A DNA stretch of 64,000 nt, from assembly GCF_016294135.1 (NCBI RefSeq), contig NZ_JAEDCO010000006.1, positions 1 to 64,000 of the forward strand, written 5' to 3'. Position 1 is the stretch's first letter, and each line of letters begins with the position of its first letter. Below the pieces are notes generated by a model. The model saw only the letters and a list, made by a program, of their open reading frames with translations. It was not told the DNA's origin and did no database searches. The stretch comes from Methanobrevibacter ruminantium (GTDB lineage: Archaea > Methanobacteriota > Methanobacteria > Methanobacteriales > Methanobacteriaceae). This document shows positions 46,246 to 54,921 of the stretch, piece after piece. Position numbers and translations under genes: made by a program.

Positions 46246-46456
46246 TTTTCTTTTTTTAATCTTCAAGATCTTATTTTTCTTTTCTTTATAACTTGTTTTT
46301 CTCTATTTTCTCTATTCTGCTCTATTTTTAGCTTTTTTAGCTATTAAAAAAATATCAAAAATTATTTATTAATAATGTTACATATCTAAAATTAATTAAT
46401 TTAATGATCTGATAAATCCATGGTTTATTAGTTATTTAAATTAAGGAGGAAATACA

Positions 46457-46978
46457 ATGAAATTTAATAGGATTGCAATTATAGCTATTTTGGCAATTTT
46501 AACTGTTGTTTTAGCAGGTTCTGTATCTGCTTTTGACTTAGGTTTCTTAAGTGGCGGCGACAGTGAACCTCAAGAGATAACTGTTGGAGGAATTGACTTC
46601 AGCATTCCTGCTGGATTTGATGAAAATGAAGAATACAAAATGGTCAATGAGAAAAGCAACACTTCTGGTATTGACTACTACATGTCTTCTGCTGGTTTTG
46701 AAGATGATTCAAAACAAAAAGCTATTTATATCTTAGTGGGAGATTATGATGAGTATAATGTAACTGATGAGATAATTGAATATGTTTTAGATGATATGGA
46801 CTATGAAAAGAAAACCATTAATGGCCATGATGGTTATTTGGTTCAACAAAGCACTTCAAGCAGTTCATCTTTAATGGCAGTGGAAGAACCTATCTGCATG
46901 TTCGTTTATGAGGAAAATGGTGATCTTGTTTTCCTTGGAGCTACTGATGATTCATATTTCAGTGATGTTATTATATAA
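46457..46978 (+). CDS. Secreted protein of unknown function
   Basis: The 173-residue protein has a signal peptide ending at VSAFD (residue about 25). The mature part begins with an acidic stretch, then IDFSIPAGFDENEEYKMVNE and repeated strand patterns. It resembles the protein at 43808 in motif order. AAGGAGGAAATACA is a strong ribosome binding site. It might be a small surface-associated domain. No family is recognised. Confidence 0.62.
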   Translation: MKFNRIAIIAILAILTVVLAGSVSAFDLGFLSGGDSEPQEITVGGIDFSIPAGFDENEEYKMVNEKSNTSGIDYYMSSAGFEDDSKQKAIYILVGDYDEYNVTDEIIEYVLDDMDYEKKTINGHDGYLVQQSTSSSSSLMAVEEPICMFVYEENGDLVFLGATDDSYFSDVII

Positions 46979-47141
46979 TAGTTAGATTTTTATTTTTTTC
47001 ATTTTTCTTATTTTTTATATATCTCTGTTTTTTCTATTTTTTCACTATTTCAATAATTTTATAAAACTTTATAATGTATAATCAATATATTACTTAATTG
47101 GGTTATATAATTCTAATTTTCAAGAAAAAATAGGATTAAAA

Positions 47142-47218
47142 ATATGATTAATTAAATTAAAATAATTATTGATAATTTTAATAATTATTATCATAAACTA
47201 TATTTTAATTAATCATAT
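47142..47218 (+). promoter_or_regulatory. Long inverted repeat before the thymidylate kinase-like gene
   Basis: ATATGATTAATTAAA at 47142-47156 is exactly complementary to 47204-47218; within it TAATTATT (47163) pairs with AATAATTA (47180). A TATA-like TTATATAA lies at 47103-47110, so the structure would be in the leader. Pure A/T palindromes arise more readily by chance in such DNA. Confidence 0.35.
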
Positions 47219-47252
47219 ATTCATTTATTTTAATTGTCTGTGAGATGTTTCA

Positions 47253-47849
47253 ATGAAGAGGTTTATTGCTATAGATGGGCTTGATGGTTCTGGTAAAGAT
47301 ACGCAAGCTAGACTTATTGGGGAGAAATATGAAAATGAAGGAACAGTCATCATTCGTTCACATCCAACATCAGACAACATCTTTGGAAGAAATTCAAAAG
47401 CTGCTTTGGAAAGAGGAGGTAAACTCAATAAGATAATAGCCACATTATGTTATGGAGCAGATGCAATAAGGTCTGTCATCAAGTATTATGGAAAGGCAGA
47501 TACAGTTATTTTTGTCAGGTATACATTAGCTGTATCATACTTGAACAAAGCCATTTTCCTACCTGTGTACAAGCTCGTTTGCTTTGCACTTCCTGTTTCT
47601 GAATATTTCTTCTATTTGGATGTTTCTCCTGAAAAGCTCGTGGAACGTGTACAGAAGAGAAATGAAAAGGAAGAGATGTTTGAAAATTATGAGGCATTTG
47701 TCAAGGTAAGGCAAAAGGCCGAACCTGTTTTATACAATTGGCATGTAATTCCAGCAGATGATTCACCAGAGGAAATATTTGCAAAAATAGAGATTATTCT
47801 AGATGAATTGGACTCAAAGTTATTAAATGAGCCTAAAAAATTAGAATAG
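47253..47849 (+). CDS. tmk: Thymidylate kinase-like protein
   Basis: The 198-residue protein starts with FIAIDGLDGSGKDTQARL, the P-loop of thymidylate kinases, and has the base-binding RHT-like region and SEYFFYLDVSPEKLVERVQKRNEKEEMFE near the lid. The usual DR-Y motif reads VRYTLAVSY here, so the Asp is replaced. It likely phosphorylates dTMP but may act on a related nucleotide. The folded leader lies just upstream. Confidence 0.82.
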   Translation: MKRFIAIDGLDGSGKDTQARLIGEKYENEGTVIIRSHPTSDNIFGRNSKAALERGGKLNKIIATLCYGADAIRSVIKYYGKADTVIFVRYTLAVSYLNKAIFLPVYKLVCFALPVSEYFFYLDVSPEKLVERVQKRNEKEEMFENYEAFVKVRQKAEPVLYNWHVIPADDSPEEIFAKIEIILDELDSKLLNEPKKLE

Positions 47850-47941
47850 TTATATACTTTTTTTTTAAAAATAAGTTAAAATAGTAAAAATAGTTATAAA
47901 AATAGCAAATAAAAAAATAAGAAAAGTAAATAAAAATGGAT

Positions 47942-48484
47942 TTAATCCATTTCTTTTTCTATAAATTCAGCAACTTTTTCTTTGAATTCTTCAAGAGAGC
48001 ATTCATTTTCGATTAAATAATCGGTAGTTGATACAACATCACCAATACCGAAACCTAATTCTCTGTTTTCCCTTATCATAAACTCATCAAAATTAGTTGT
48101 GTCGTCTTCTCTTCCTCTTAAAGAAATTCTTTTGAATCTGGTTTGAGGACTTGCATAAATTGAAACTGATATGAAATTATCAAAGTTTTCTTTAAAAAGT
48201 TCAATTTCATATGGGCTTCTTATTCCATCAATCAAAACGGTTTTAATAATGTTATCCTTTTCAAAAAGATCTTTTATTTTTTGTACAGTTAATTCAGCCA
48301 CAATGTATTGTCCAAATTCTTCTCTTAAAGTTTTAGCAGTTGTACCTGTATCTTCCCCTCTTTCTGCAGCCTTTTCTCTAATTATGTCACCCATACTAAC
48401 TACAAGTGCACCTTTTTCCATTGCAGTGTCGAAAAAAATACTTTTTCCAGAACCTTGTAAACCAGTTACGCCTATTACTTTCAT
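47942..48484 (-). CDS. UPF0200-family P-loop kinase-like protein
   Basis: The 180-residue protein starts IGVTGLQGSGKSIFFDTA, a Walker A loop, and contains DGIRSPYEIELFKENF and FKRISLRGREDD in the lid region. This is the archaeal UPF0200 family, distantly related to dephospho-CoA kinase and adenylate kinase. The substrate is not known. The gene is alone on the minus strand and converges on tmk. Confidence 0.85.
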   Translation of the reverse strand: MKVIGVTGLQGSGKSIFFDTAMEKGALVVSMGDIIREKAAERGEDTGTTAKTLREEFGQYIVAELTVQKIKDLFEKDNIIKTVLIDGIRSPYEIELFKENFDNFISVSIYASPQTRFKRISLRGREDDTTNFDEFMIRENRELGFGIGDVVSTTDYLIENECSLEEFKEKVAEFIEKEMD

Positions 48485-48631
48485 TATAATCCCATTTAAA
48501 ATATTATTTTTATATATTCGTTATTTTGTAAAAATATTACTTATTAAAAAGTATATTTATATTTTTAATTGTTATTAAGTTTATCTTAAATTTGTAATAA
48601 AAAATAAATTAATCTAAAAGAATAATTCTTA

Positions 48632-49378
48632 TTATTTCAATTTAATGGATGCTAAAGAATCTTTAAGATTTTGTTCATTGGAGAAATTATTAACAATATT
48701 CTCTAAAAATTCCTTGTCATCTGCCTTTCCGGATTCCTTAAATTCATTTGCTATTTGAGTCATCAATGGAACTGCCCTTACAATATTGTCTACAATGCTT
48801 ATGGTTGACATTTTGGCGGTTCTTGAGAGAGGATTCAAGTCTATGCAAATGATTTTCTTGCCGTTTTGAACCAATACCTCTGCTCTATCTCCATCCTCAA
48901 GAGGAACAATCATAACATCTGCGATATAACTTCCTTCTTTGCTTGCAGTAGCTCTTGGGCTGTTTAGGTTGTCTATATACAAGAGTTCATCATCATTTGT
49001 GCCGAGAATGTCTTCCCATCCTCTTTCCTTAAACATTCTTGTAATTATTTCAACTCTTTCTGGAGTTCTATAGAACAGGTTGATTTCAATTTTAGAATCT
49101 GTTGCCTTTGCAAGCTCTATGATTTCATCAATAGCTAATGCAGTTGTATTTCCATTCACTGACAATACAGGATTTTCAGCAAGCAATATGGTTGCAACAG
49201 CTGCTTCACATGCCTTTTCAGCGGTTTCTGTAGTTTTCTCTCCTATCAAGTAATCGAATGTTTCCCCTCTTCCATGGGCAATCATTCCAGAATCTGCCAA
49301 ATATCCTTCCTTAAAGGCATTCTTTACTTTATCTCTTAATAATAATGATTTGTAACGTGGATGAGTTTTAGGTATCAT
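48632..49378 (-). CDS. 4-phosphopantoate-beta-alanine ligase (phosphopantothenate synthetase)
   Basis: This archaeal enzyme joins 4-phosphopantoate and beta-alanine with ATP on the way to coenzyme A. The 248-residue sequence has the family's HPRYKSLLLRDKV start, GMIAHGRGETFDYLIG, the CEAAVATILLAENPVLSVNG nucleotide site and CIDLNPLSRTAKMSTI. A 19-residue hydrophobic extension from an upstream TTG at 49435 was rejected, because the known proteins start at MIPKTHPR. There is no ribosome binding site, and an ATACTTTTA element about 30 bases upstream suggests a leaderless transcript. Confidence 0.93.
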   Translation of the reverse strand: MIPKTHPRYKSLLLRDKVKNAFKEGYLADSGMIAHGRGETFDYLIGEKTTETAEKACEAAVATILLAENPVLSVNGNTTALAIDEIIELAKATDSKIEINLFYRTPERVEIITRMFKERGWEDILGTNDDELLYIDNLNSPRATASKEGSYIADVMIVPLEDGDRAEVLVQNGKKIICIDLNPLSRTAKMSTISIVDNIVRAVPLMTQIANEFKESGKADDKEFLENIVNNFSNEQNLKDSLASIKLK

Positions 49379-49583
49379 ATATATTAATATGGTTAAATTG
49401 ATTAATAAAAGTATAGTTAAAGGGATTTTAGTCAATTGATTATGAATGTAATAATAATTAGAAAAATTAATTGTATTTATTTATATGATAAGCAATAAAC
49501 TATAATTAATTGTTAATTATTTGATTAATTTGCTATTTAATTAAAATTTTTAAGAATTTTTAACAAATTTATGGAGAATTACT

Positions 49584-50078
49584 ATGGATGAAAGAGTTGA
49601 AAATCCGGAACTTAAAGAAATCATGAAAACCAGACCTGAAGAAATGAATGAAGATCAATTGGAAGCTTTTGTAGATGCATTTATGGAAGCTACTTTCATC
49701 ATTCCAGCTGAATTGAATTCAGATGTTGAAGCTCTTGAAGGAAAAACAGATGAGGAAATAGCTTTAGATGAAGAGATTGACCTTGAAATCATGAAACTTG
49801 AAGATGAGGATGGAAATGTTCTCTTCCCAATTTACACTGATGATGATGAGCTTGAAAAATTAGCTGCAGAAGAGGATTTTGACGTTTTCGGATTAGTCAT
49901 TTCTGCTGAAGACCTTGCAATGCTACTCGCTGAAACCGAAGAGGATGATTTTGATGGTGTTGTAATCAATCCATTCCATGAAAATGCTGTAGAACTTCCA
50001 TTGGAAGCTATTTTCGAGCTTTATGATTTTGAAGAATGTGATGACCCTGATTGTGATGACCCAACTCATAATCATTAA
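49584..50078 (+). CDS. SseB-like acidic protein
   Basis: The 164-residue protein is very acidic. The central part, LFPIYTDDDELEKLAAEEDFDVFGLVIS and VVINPFHENAVELPLEAIFEL, matches the SseB N-terminal domain, a small protein-binding fold found in bacteria and some archaea. The tail DDPDCDDPTHNH carries Cys, Asp and His that could bind a metal. GGAGAATTACT precedes the ATG. Confidence 0.7.
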   Translation: MDERVENPELKEIMKTRPEEMNEDQLEAFVDAFMEATFIIPAELNSDVEALEGKTDEEIALDEEIDLEIMKLEDEDGNVLFPIYTDDDELEKLAAEEDFDVFGLVISAEDLAMLLAETEEDDFDGVVINPFHENAVELPLEAIFELYDFEECDDPDCDDPTHNH

Positions 50079-50132
50079 ATAAAATAATAAAGACATGTTG
50101 TTTAGCAGATTTAGAAGAAAAATAATGATCTA

Positions 50133-50474
50133 ATGGTTAAGAACCCATCTGAAGAAGTCTTAAAAGCCCATAATGATGCTGAAATAATCATTAAGGAGAA
50201 CAATATAGACAGGTTCCTATTGAACATGTTTATGGAAAAGAAAGGAATCAATAAGTTCCATACCACTCCAGAGCTTGTAAATGGGTTCTTGAATTCAGAT
50301 TGGTTCTTAAACCTTGACCTTAAATGTCTGCTTCAAATAAACGATGAATCAAAAAGAATTCGCACTAATGCTTTTTTAACTAAAAAAGAGATATTTTTCA
50401 AAGAAAAAGAGAATATGAAAATAGACGTAGACGATATCATGGATTGCAGAATCGACGGAAAAAAGTGGATATAA
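50133..50474 (+). CDS. PH-like domain protein cut short by a frameshift
   Basis: The ORF has 113 codons and ends in GKKWI. Its second half, NAFLTKKEIFF and IDVDDIMDCRIDGKK, is the first part of a bacterial PH-like domain. One base added in the A6 run at 50459-50464 would keep the frame open to 50554, giving VDIICDSVSYKVMFTNKN and a terminal helix, which completes the domain. The gene is therefore either frameshifted, slippery, or affected by a homopolymer error. The N-terminal half is not recognised. Confidence 0.65.
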   Translation: MVKNPSEEVLKAHNDAEIIIKENNIDRFLLNMFMEKKGINKFHTTPELVNGFLNSDWFLNLDLKCLLQINDESKRIRTNAFLTKKEIFFKEKENMKIDVDDIMDCRIDGKKWI

Positions 50475-50554
50475 TCTGTGATAGCGTCTCTTATAAGGTC
50501 ATGTTCACTAATAAGAACTTGGCAAAGCTATTCTTTGATTATATCTCAAGATAA
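50465..50554 (+). other. Out-of-frame remainder of the PH-like gene
   Basis: Read from GTG at 50465, the frame encodes VDIICDSVSYKVMF and ends LFFDYISR at the TAA 50552-50554. The composition and strand-helix pattern are those of the end of a PH domain. It stops one base before the uvrC gene. Confidence 0.55.
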
Positions 50555-50555
50555 T

Positions 50556-52400
50556 TTAGTCATTTGTTTCCTTATGGAAATATTCATAAACATTGTTTGC
50601 TGCTTTTTCATTCATTCCATTAACTTCTTTTATCTCATCGATGCTTGCATTTTTAATGGATTCTAAATCTCCAAAATGTCTTAAAATCTCTATTTTTCTT
50701 TTTTTACCTATACCAACAATATTATCCAATGGAGATTCCTCAATCTTTTTGGACCTTAATTTCCTATGGTATGTAACAGCGAATCTGTGGGATTCGTCCC
50801 TAACTTGCTGAAGCAAATGCAATGCTTCATTGTCTTGAGGGATTCTTATTGGGAAACTGCTGTTTGGAATATAAATTTCTTCAAATTCCTTCGCAAGACC
50901 GATTATAGGTATATGTGTAAGTTTGTATTCTTTCAAAACATCAACAGCCATGCCTAATTGTCCTTTTCCACCATCAATAACGATAAGATTTGGCTCTTCT
51001 CCTAATTTTAATGGAACGATTCTTTCAGTTTCCGCTTCGTTCTTTTTCAGGTGTTCCTCATTGATTCTAATCTTGTCATAATGTTCCTTAAGAGGCATCA
51101 ATCTTCTCTCAAGAAGTTCCTTCATCATGGCAAAATCGTTAGGTCCTGGAGTGTTCATCTTGAATTTCTTATATTGCTTCTTATTTGGCTTTCCATCTAA
51201 AAATGAAACCTTGGAACCAACTGCCAATTTTCCTGAAATGTTAGAGATGTCGTAACCTTCAATCACTCTTGGAAGCTTTTCAAGCTTGAGATACTTCTTA
51301 AGCTCAATCATTGAGTTTTCCATCTTTTGCTTTTGATTCTTTATGATATCTGCATTTTTACTTGCCATTCTAACTAATCTTAGTTTATTTCCTTTCTGAG
51401 GGACTTTTATAGACACCTTGTTACCCCTTAAGTCGCTTAGCCATTCTTCAATAAGCTTGTCATCATGTATATCCTCTTCGATTAAAATTTCTTTAGGAAT
51501 GTGCCTGTTTATTCCATAGAATTGCTTGATGAATGCTGAAATGACTTCATCAGAGGTTGTGTGCTGTGAACCGTCCATAAGGAAATCGTCCTTTCCAATG
51601 ATCTTTCCGTTTCTGATGTTCATCACCACCACAACTGCATTTTGAGTGGTGTATGAGATTGCAATGATGTCTTGGTCAAGCTCGTTGTTCAATTCAACGA
51701 ATTGCTTGTTCATCACTTCCTCAATGGAACTGATTTGGTCTCTAATGACAGCTGCTTTTTCAAACTCCTGATTTTTAGCAGCTTCTTTCATTTCTGATTC
51801 AAGGTCCTTGATTATCTTATTGTACTTTCCTTGGAAGAAAAGGTCTATCTTCTTGATATGCTCATGATATTCCTCTTTTGAAATGCTTCCGTTACACGGA
51901 GCGTAACATAAGTCAATCTGACTGTTCAAGCAAGGGCCGTCCATTCTTTTGCAGGTTCTTATTCTAAAGAGCTGCTTAAGGAACTTGACAGTTTGGCGAA
52001 CTGCAGTAACATCTGTAAAAGGACCATAATATGAACCTTTTTTGCCTATATCCCTTGTAATGACTATTTTTGGAAAATCCTCATCTGTTATTTTTACATA
52101 GGGGTACCTTTTATCATCCTTTAAGCTGATGTTATATCTAGGCCTATGCTTTTTGATTAGATTAGCTTCTAAAATAAGTGCCTCTTTTTCAGTATTTGTT
52201 ACAATGTATTCGAGGCTGTTGAAATGGCTCATCAAGACTTGGGTCTTAGGCCTATCAAGGTTTTTTTGAAAATAGGATCTCACTCTGCTTCTAAGAGATT
52301 TTGACTTTCCCACATAGATGATTTCCTCATTCTTGTCCTTCATTATGTAAATTCCAGGCTTTCTAGGAAGTTCATCTGGTGAGTTAACTTTTGTTGACAT
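50556..52400 (-). CDS. uvrC: Excinuclease ABC subunit C
   Basis: UvrC makes the two incisions of bacterial-type nucleotide excision repair. The 614-residue protein has the GIY-YIG nuclease at the N-terminus (PGIYIMKDKNEEIIYVGKSKSLRSR), a UVR motif that contacts UvrB near residues 205-240 (EMKEAAKNQEFEKAAVIRDQI), the RNase H-like second nuclease (EGYDISNISG, LIVIDGGKGQL) and a C-terminal helix-hairpin-helix region. Such genes reached methanogens by transfer from bacteria. uvrB lies 5.3 kb downstream; uvrA is not in the window. Confidence 0.97.
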   Translation of the reverse strand: MSTKVNSPDELPRKPGIYIMKDKNEEIIYVGKSKSLRSRVRSYFQKNLDRPKTQVLMSHFNSLEYIVTNTEKEALILEANLIKKHRPRYNISLKDDKRYPYVKITDEDFPKIVITRDIGKKGSYYGPFTDVTAVRQTVKFLKQLFRIRTCKRMDGPCLNSQIDLCYAPCNGSISKEEYHEHIKKIDLFFQGKYNKIIKDLESEMKEAAKNQEFEKAAVIRDQISSIEEVMNKQFVELNNELDQDIIAISYTTQNAVVVVMNIRNGKIIGKDDFLMDGSQHTTSDEVISAFIKQFYGINRHIPKEILIEEDIHDDKLIEEWLSDLRGNKVSIKVPQKGNKLRLVRMASKNADIIKNQKQKMENSMIELKKYLKLEKLPRVIEGYDISNISGKLAVGSKVSFLDGKPNKKQYKKFKMNTPGPNDFAMMKELLERRLMPLKEHYDKIRINEEHLKKNEAETERIVPLKLGEEPNLIVIDGGKGQLGMAVDVLKEYKLTHIPIIGLAKEFEEIYIPNSSFPIRIPQDNEALHLLQQVRDESHRFAVTYHRKLRSKKIEESPLDNIVGIGKKRKIEILRHFGDLESIKNASIDEIKEVNGMNEKAANNVYEYFHKETND

Positions 52401-52572
52401 TTTAATACCTTGATAATTGTTTATTGATTTGATTTTTATTTAGTCTTGATTCTGTTATAATATGCTAATTGTTTTATAATAATATTTTTAATTATTCTTA
52501 ACTTATAATAATTTTTATTTTTTATAAATCTTTGCCATAATATAAAATAATTCAAATTATTATTTGAAAAAT

Positions 52573-52582
52573 TTTATATAAA
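52573..52582 (+). promoter_or_regulatory. TATA box for the membrane protein at 52626
   Basis: TTTATATAAA is 44 bases before the ATG; a short leader would include the AAGGGGGAATCAT site. Confidence 0.5.
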
Positions 52583-52625
52583 TTGAAAACATATACTTAT
52601 ATGATTTATTTTAAGGGGGAATCAT

Positions 52626-53681
52626 ATGGAAAAATCTGCTTTTAGCACTTTAGAAAAAACTTTTTTGATACTGCTTTCATTGTTTCCATTTATTAATGGA
52701 ATGACTTTTGTTTATATGGGGTCAAAAGAATCCAATTTTAAATGGATTATTGAAGCTTTAGTCTATGAATTTCCTTGGTTTTTACAATTTTTATTTGCCT
52801 ATAACGATGACCTTGCCACTACATTTGCAGGTTTTGGAATATTATTCATGTTCATATGCCTTTTAAGAACAGTATATGTCTCTTTCACCTATAAAAAAGA
52901 AATTGACAGTAGTTTTAGACCAATGAGGAAAATATCAAGCTCATTTTGGGTAGTGTTTTCTCTAATCATGTTCTTGAACGGTGTAGGGTTAATCATTGTA
53001 GGGTATAGAAGAAATGTTCAAAGATGGGTTTTAGAAGGTGCCTTATTTGAATTCCTTTGGATTCTATATTTCGTTACATATAGTATAAATGATGGAATTA
53101 TAAATTTCTTCATTGCAATAGCTGTGATAGGATGGATATTGTCAATTGCAAGAACAATAATGATTTACTTTGAGGAAAAAAGAATGGATAATCTCTCATT
53201 TAGCCCATCACCTCAACCTGTAGTCAGCACACCTGCTCCAGATATCAGTCCAAAGCCAGTTGAAAATGCTGTTGTTGATATTATTCCTGAATTTAAGCCA
53301 TATAAGGCTCAAATTGATAATCAAAAACAAGCCTTTGATAAAAAAGAAGAGAATATTACTGACTTAATCAATAAACGATTTGAAACTGGAGAATTAGCCC
53401 ATAATCGGTTTATGTCAGTTATAGATAATTGTCATAAGTTATTTTATCACCAATTCAATTCTGCTACAAGCATTATTGAAATGGCTCCAGAATGCAGTGA
53501 AAGATTGGATGAAACCGTTAAGGATAAAATCAGCATCATGGAATCAATCAATGATGAGATGAATAATCTTATAGAAGAGCTTATAATCCATGATAGTGAC
53601 AATGAAAAATCAGAAGAGGACCTAAAGGAACTCTTTGCAAATATGGATAATCTGATAAATTCAGTAAAGGATTATAAGTAA
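52626..53681 (+). CDS. Duplicated-motif membrane protein, unknown family (copy A)
   Basis: The 351-residue protein carries two copies of one membrane motif, at about residues 10-90 and 102-180: F-x-x-x-NG, then Y-x-G, W-x-x-E and a YEFPW- or FEFLW-type segment, with about three hydrophobic helices per copy. A Pro-rich linker leads to a helical cytoplasmic domain from about residue 235 (LINKRFETGELAHNRFMSVID, FYHQFNSATSIIE) that ends EEDLKELFANMDNLINSVKDYK. A close paralogue lies at 54922. The two flank a potassium channel gene. I do not recognise the family. Confidence 0.68.
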   Translation: MEKSAFSTLEKTFLILLSLFPFINGMTFVYMGSKESNFKWIIEALVYEFPWFLQFLFAYNDDLATTFAGFGILFMFICLLRTVYVSFTYKKEIDSSFRPMRKISSSFWVVFSLIMFLNGVGLIIVGYRRNVQRWVLEGALFEFLWILYFVTYSINDGIINFFIAIAVIGWILSIARTIMIYFEEKRMDNLSFSPSPQPVVSTPAPDISPKPVENAVVDIIPEFKPYKAQIDNQKQAFDKKEENITDLINKRFETGELAHNRFMSVIDNCHKLFYHQFNSATSIIEMAPECSERLDETVKDKISIMESINDEMNNLIEELIIHDSDNEKSEEDLKELFANMDNLINSVKDYK

Positions 53682-53721
53682 ATAATCCTTTTTTCCTTTT
53701 AAAAAATAGTTTTTTGTTTTT

Positions 53722-54576
53722 TTAATTCTTTAAGCTTTCATTTAAAGTTTCAATCTCTTCTTTTAATTCTTTATTAATTCCTTTCAATTCAATTATCTCT
53801 TTTTTAAGTGATTCAAGATCATTGTCTATTTTATAGACTTTGCTATGAACTTCATTGAGATTTTTCTTGTTTGAACTTAAAGTCTCTTTTAAAAGTTCAA
53901 TGTTATCGTCATTTTCTGTAATGTTGAAGTCTTCATTCATCAATATTCTTCTTGCAAAATATGATACGATAGCTCCTGTAACTGTACTGAATATCAACAC
54001 TCCAACAATCAATGTTATGAGTCCAATTATCTTTCCAGCACCTGATTGAGGCAATATGTCACCATAACCGACGGTTGTAATTGTTGAAAGTACAAACCAT
54101 AAGCTGTCAAATAAGCTGTTTATGCTTGGATCAAATAGATATAATCCAAGTGTTGAAGCAAGTACAACAAGCAGGGTAATGCCGAATATTTCATCCAAAT
54201 GGGTCTTTTTCAAGAAAAAGTCAATTGTTTCAAAAAACTGTGAAAAGAGAGCGATTACCTTAATGAATTTCAAAACCTTGAAGACTCTTAAAAGAGAGTT
54301 ATTTAAGACAAATGGCAGCATGATCAAATCAAATGGAATTGCAGCTATCAGTTCTGTCCAGTTTTTGATTAAGAAATGCTTCTTGTCATCGCTATCAAAA
54401 TATCTAGTTAAGAAGTCAATAAATAGAATTATGCATAAAATTGTATCAAAGACAATTATGCTGTAATATAGGTTTGCCCCTACATCTGAAATCAATGTTA
54501 GTGTTATCAGGATTAAATCTATTATAATAAATATTGATAAAAAGTAATTAAACTTGCTGTTTTGATAAAAGCTCAT
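53722..54576 (-). CDS. Voltage-gated-type potassium channel
   Basis: The 284-residue protein has six hydrophobic helices, an S4-like segment with RVFKVLKFIKVIALF, the pore helix and the filter TITTVGYGD near residue 170. The C-terminus is a coiled coil (residues about 235-284, LESLKKEIIELKGINKELKEE), which probably holds the tetramer. It conducts K+. Start 54576 follows AGAGGCAAAAC; the TTG at 54606 was rejected. It sits between two paralogous membrane protein genes that read on the other strand. Confidence 0.9.
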   Translation of the reverse strand: MSFYQNSKFNYFLSIFIIIDLILITLTLISDVGANLYYSIIVFDTILCIILFIDFLTRYFDSDDKKHFLIKNWTELIAAIPFDLIMLPFVLNNSLLRVFKVLKFIKVIALFSQFFETIDFFLKKTHLDEIFGITLLVVLASTLGLYLFDPSINSLFDSLWFVLSTITTVGYGDILPQSGAGKIIGLITLIVGVLIFSTVTGAIVSYFARRILMNEDFNITENDDNIELLKETLSSNKKNLNEVHSKVYKIDNDLESLKKEIIELKGINKELKEEIETLNESLKN

Positions 54577-54606
54577 GTTTTGCCTCTGATAATTTTTATT
54601 TAGCAA

Positions 54607-54921
54607 AGAATTTAAAAAATTCTAATTCCTAATTAAAATTATTGTTTTATTCATTATAAATCTATTTAAATTTTCAAAAATATTCAAAATATATCTAAAA
54701 TCATAAATTCAAAATCATAATTTTTCCTAATTTTTTTATAAATTTCAAAAAAAGTATACATTTTTGAAAAATAAATACAAAACATTATATACTAAAAATA
54801 TTATAGTAACTTTAGGATATGGGAATGTCCTAACAAATACATTAGAAACTAATAGAAACTGAAATTTAATTAAATATTTAATTAAAAAAGCAATTTTGAA
54901 AGAATTTTGTAGGTGGAGGTT
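54607..54921. other. Divergent promoter region between channel and copy B genes
   Basis: This is AT-rich. A small hairpin, TTAGGA with TCCTAA and a ten-base loop (54812-54833), and a TATA-like ATTATATAC near 54784 lie upstream of copy B. I see nothing else. Confidence 0.4.

Noticed and set aside
49379..49435. Hydrophobic N-terminal extension of phosphopantothenate synthetase
   Set aside because: The enzyme is cytoplasmic and family members start at the internal Met; the extension is AT-rich promoter DNA.
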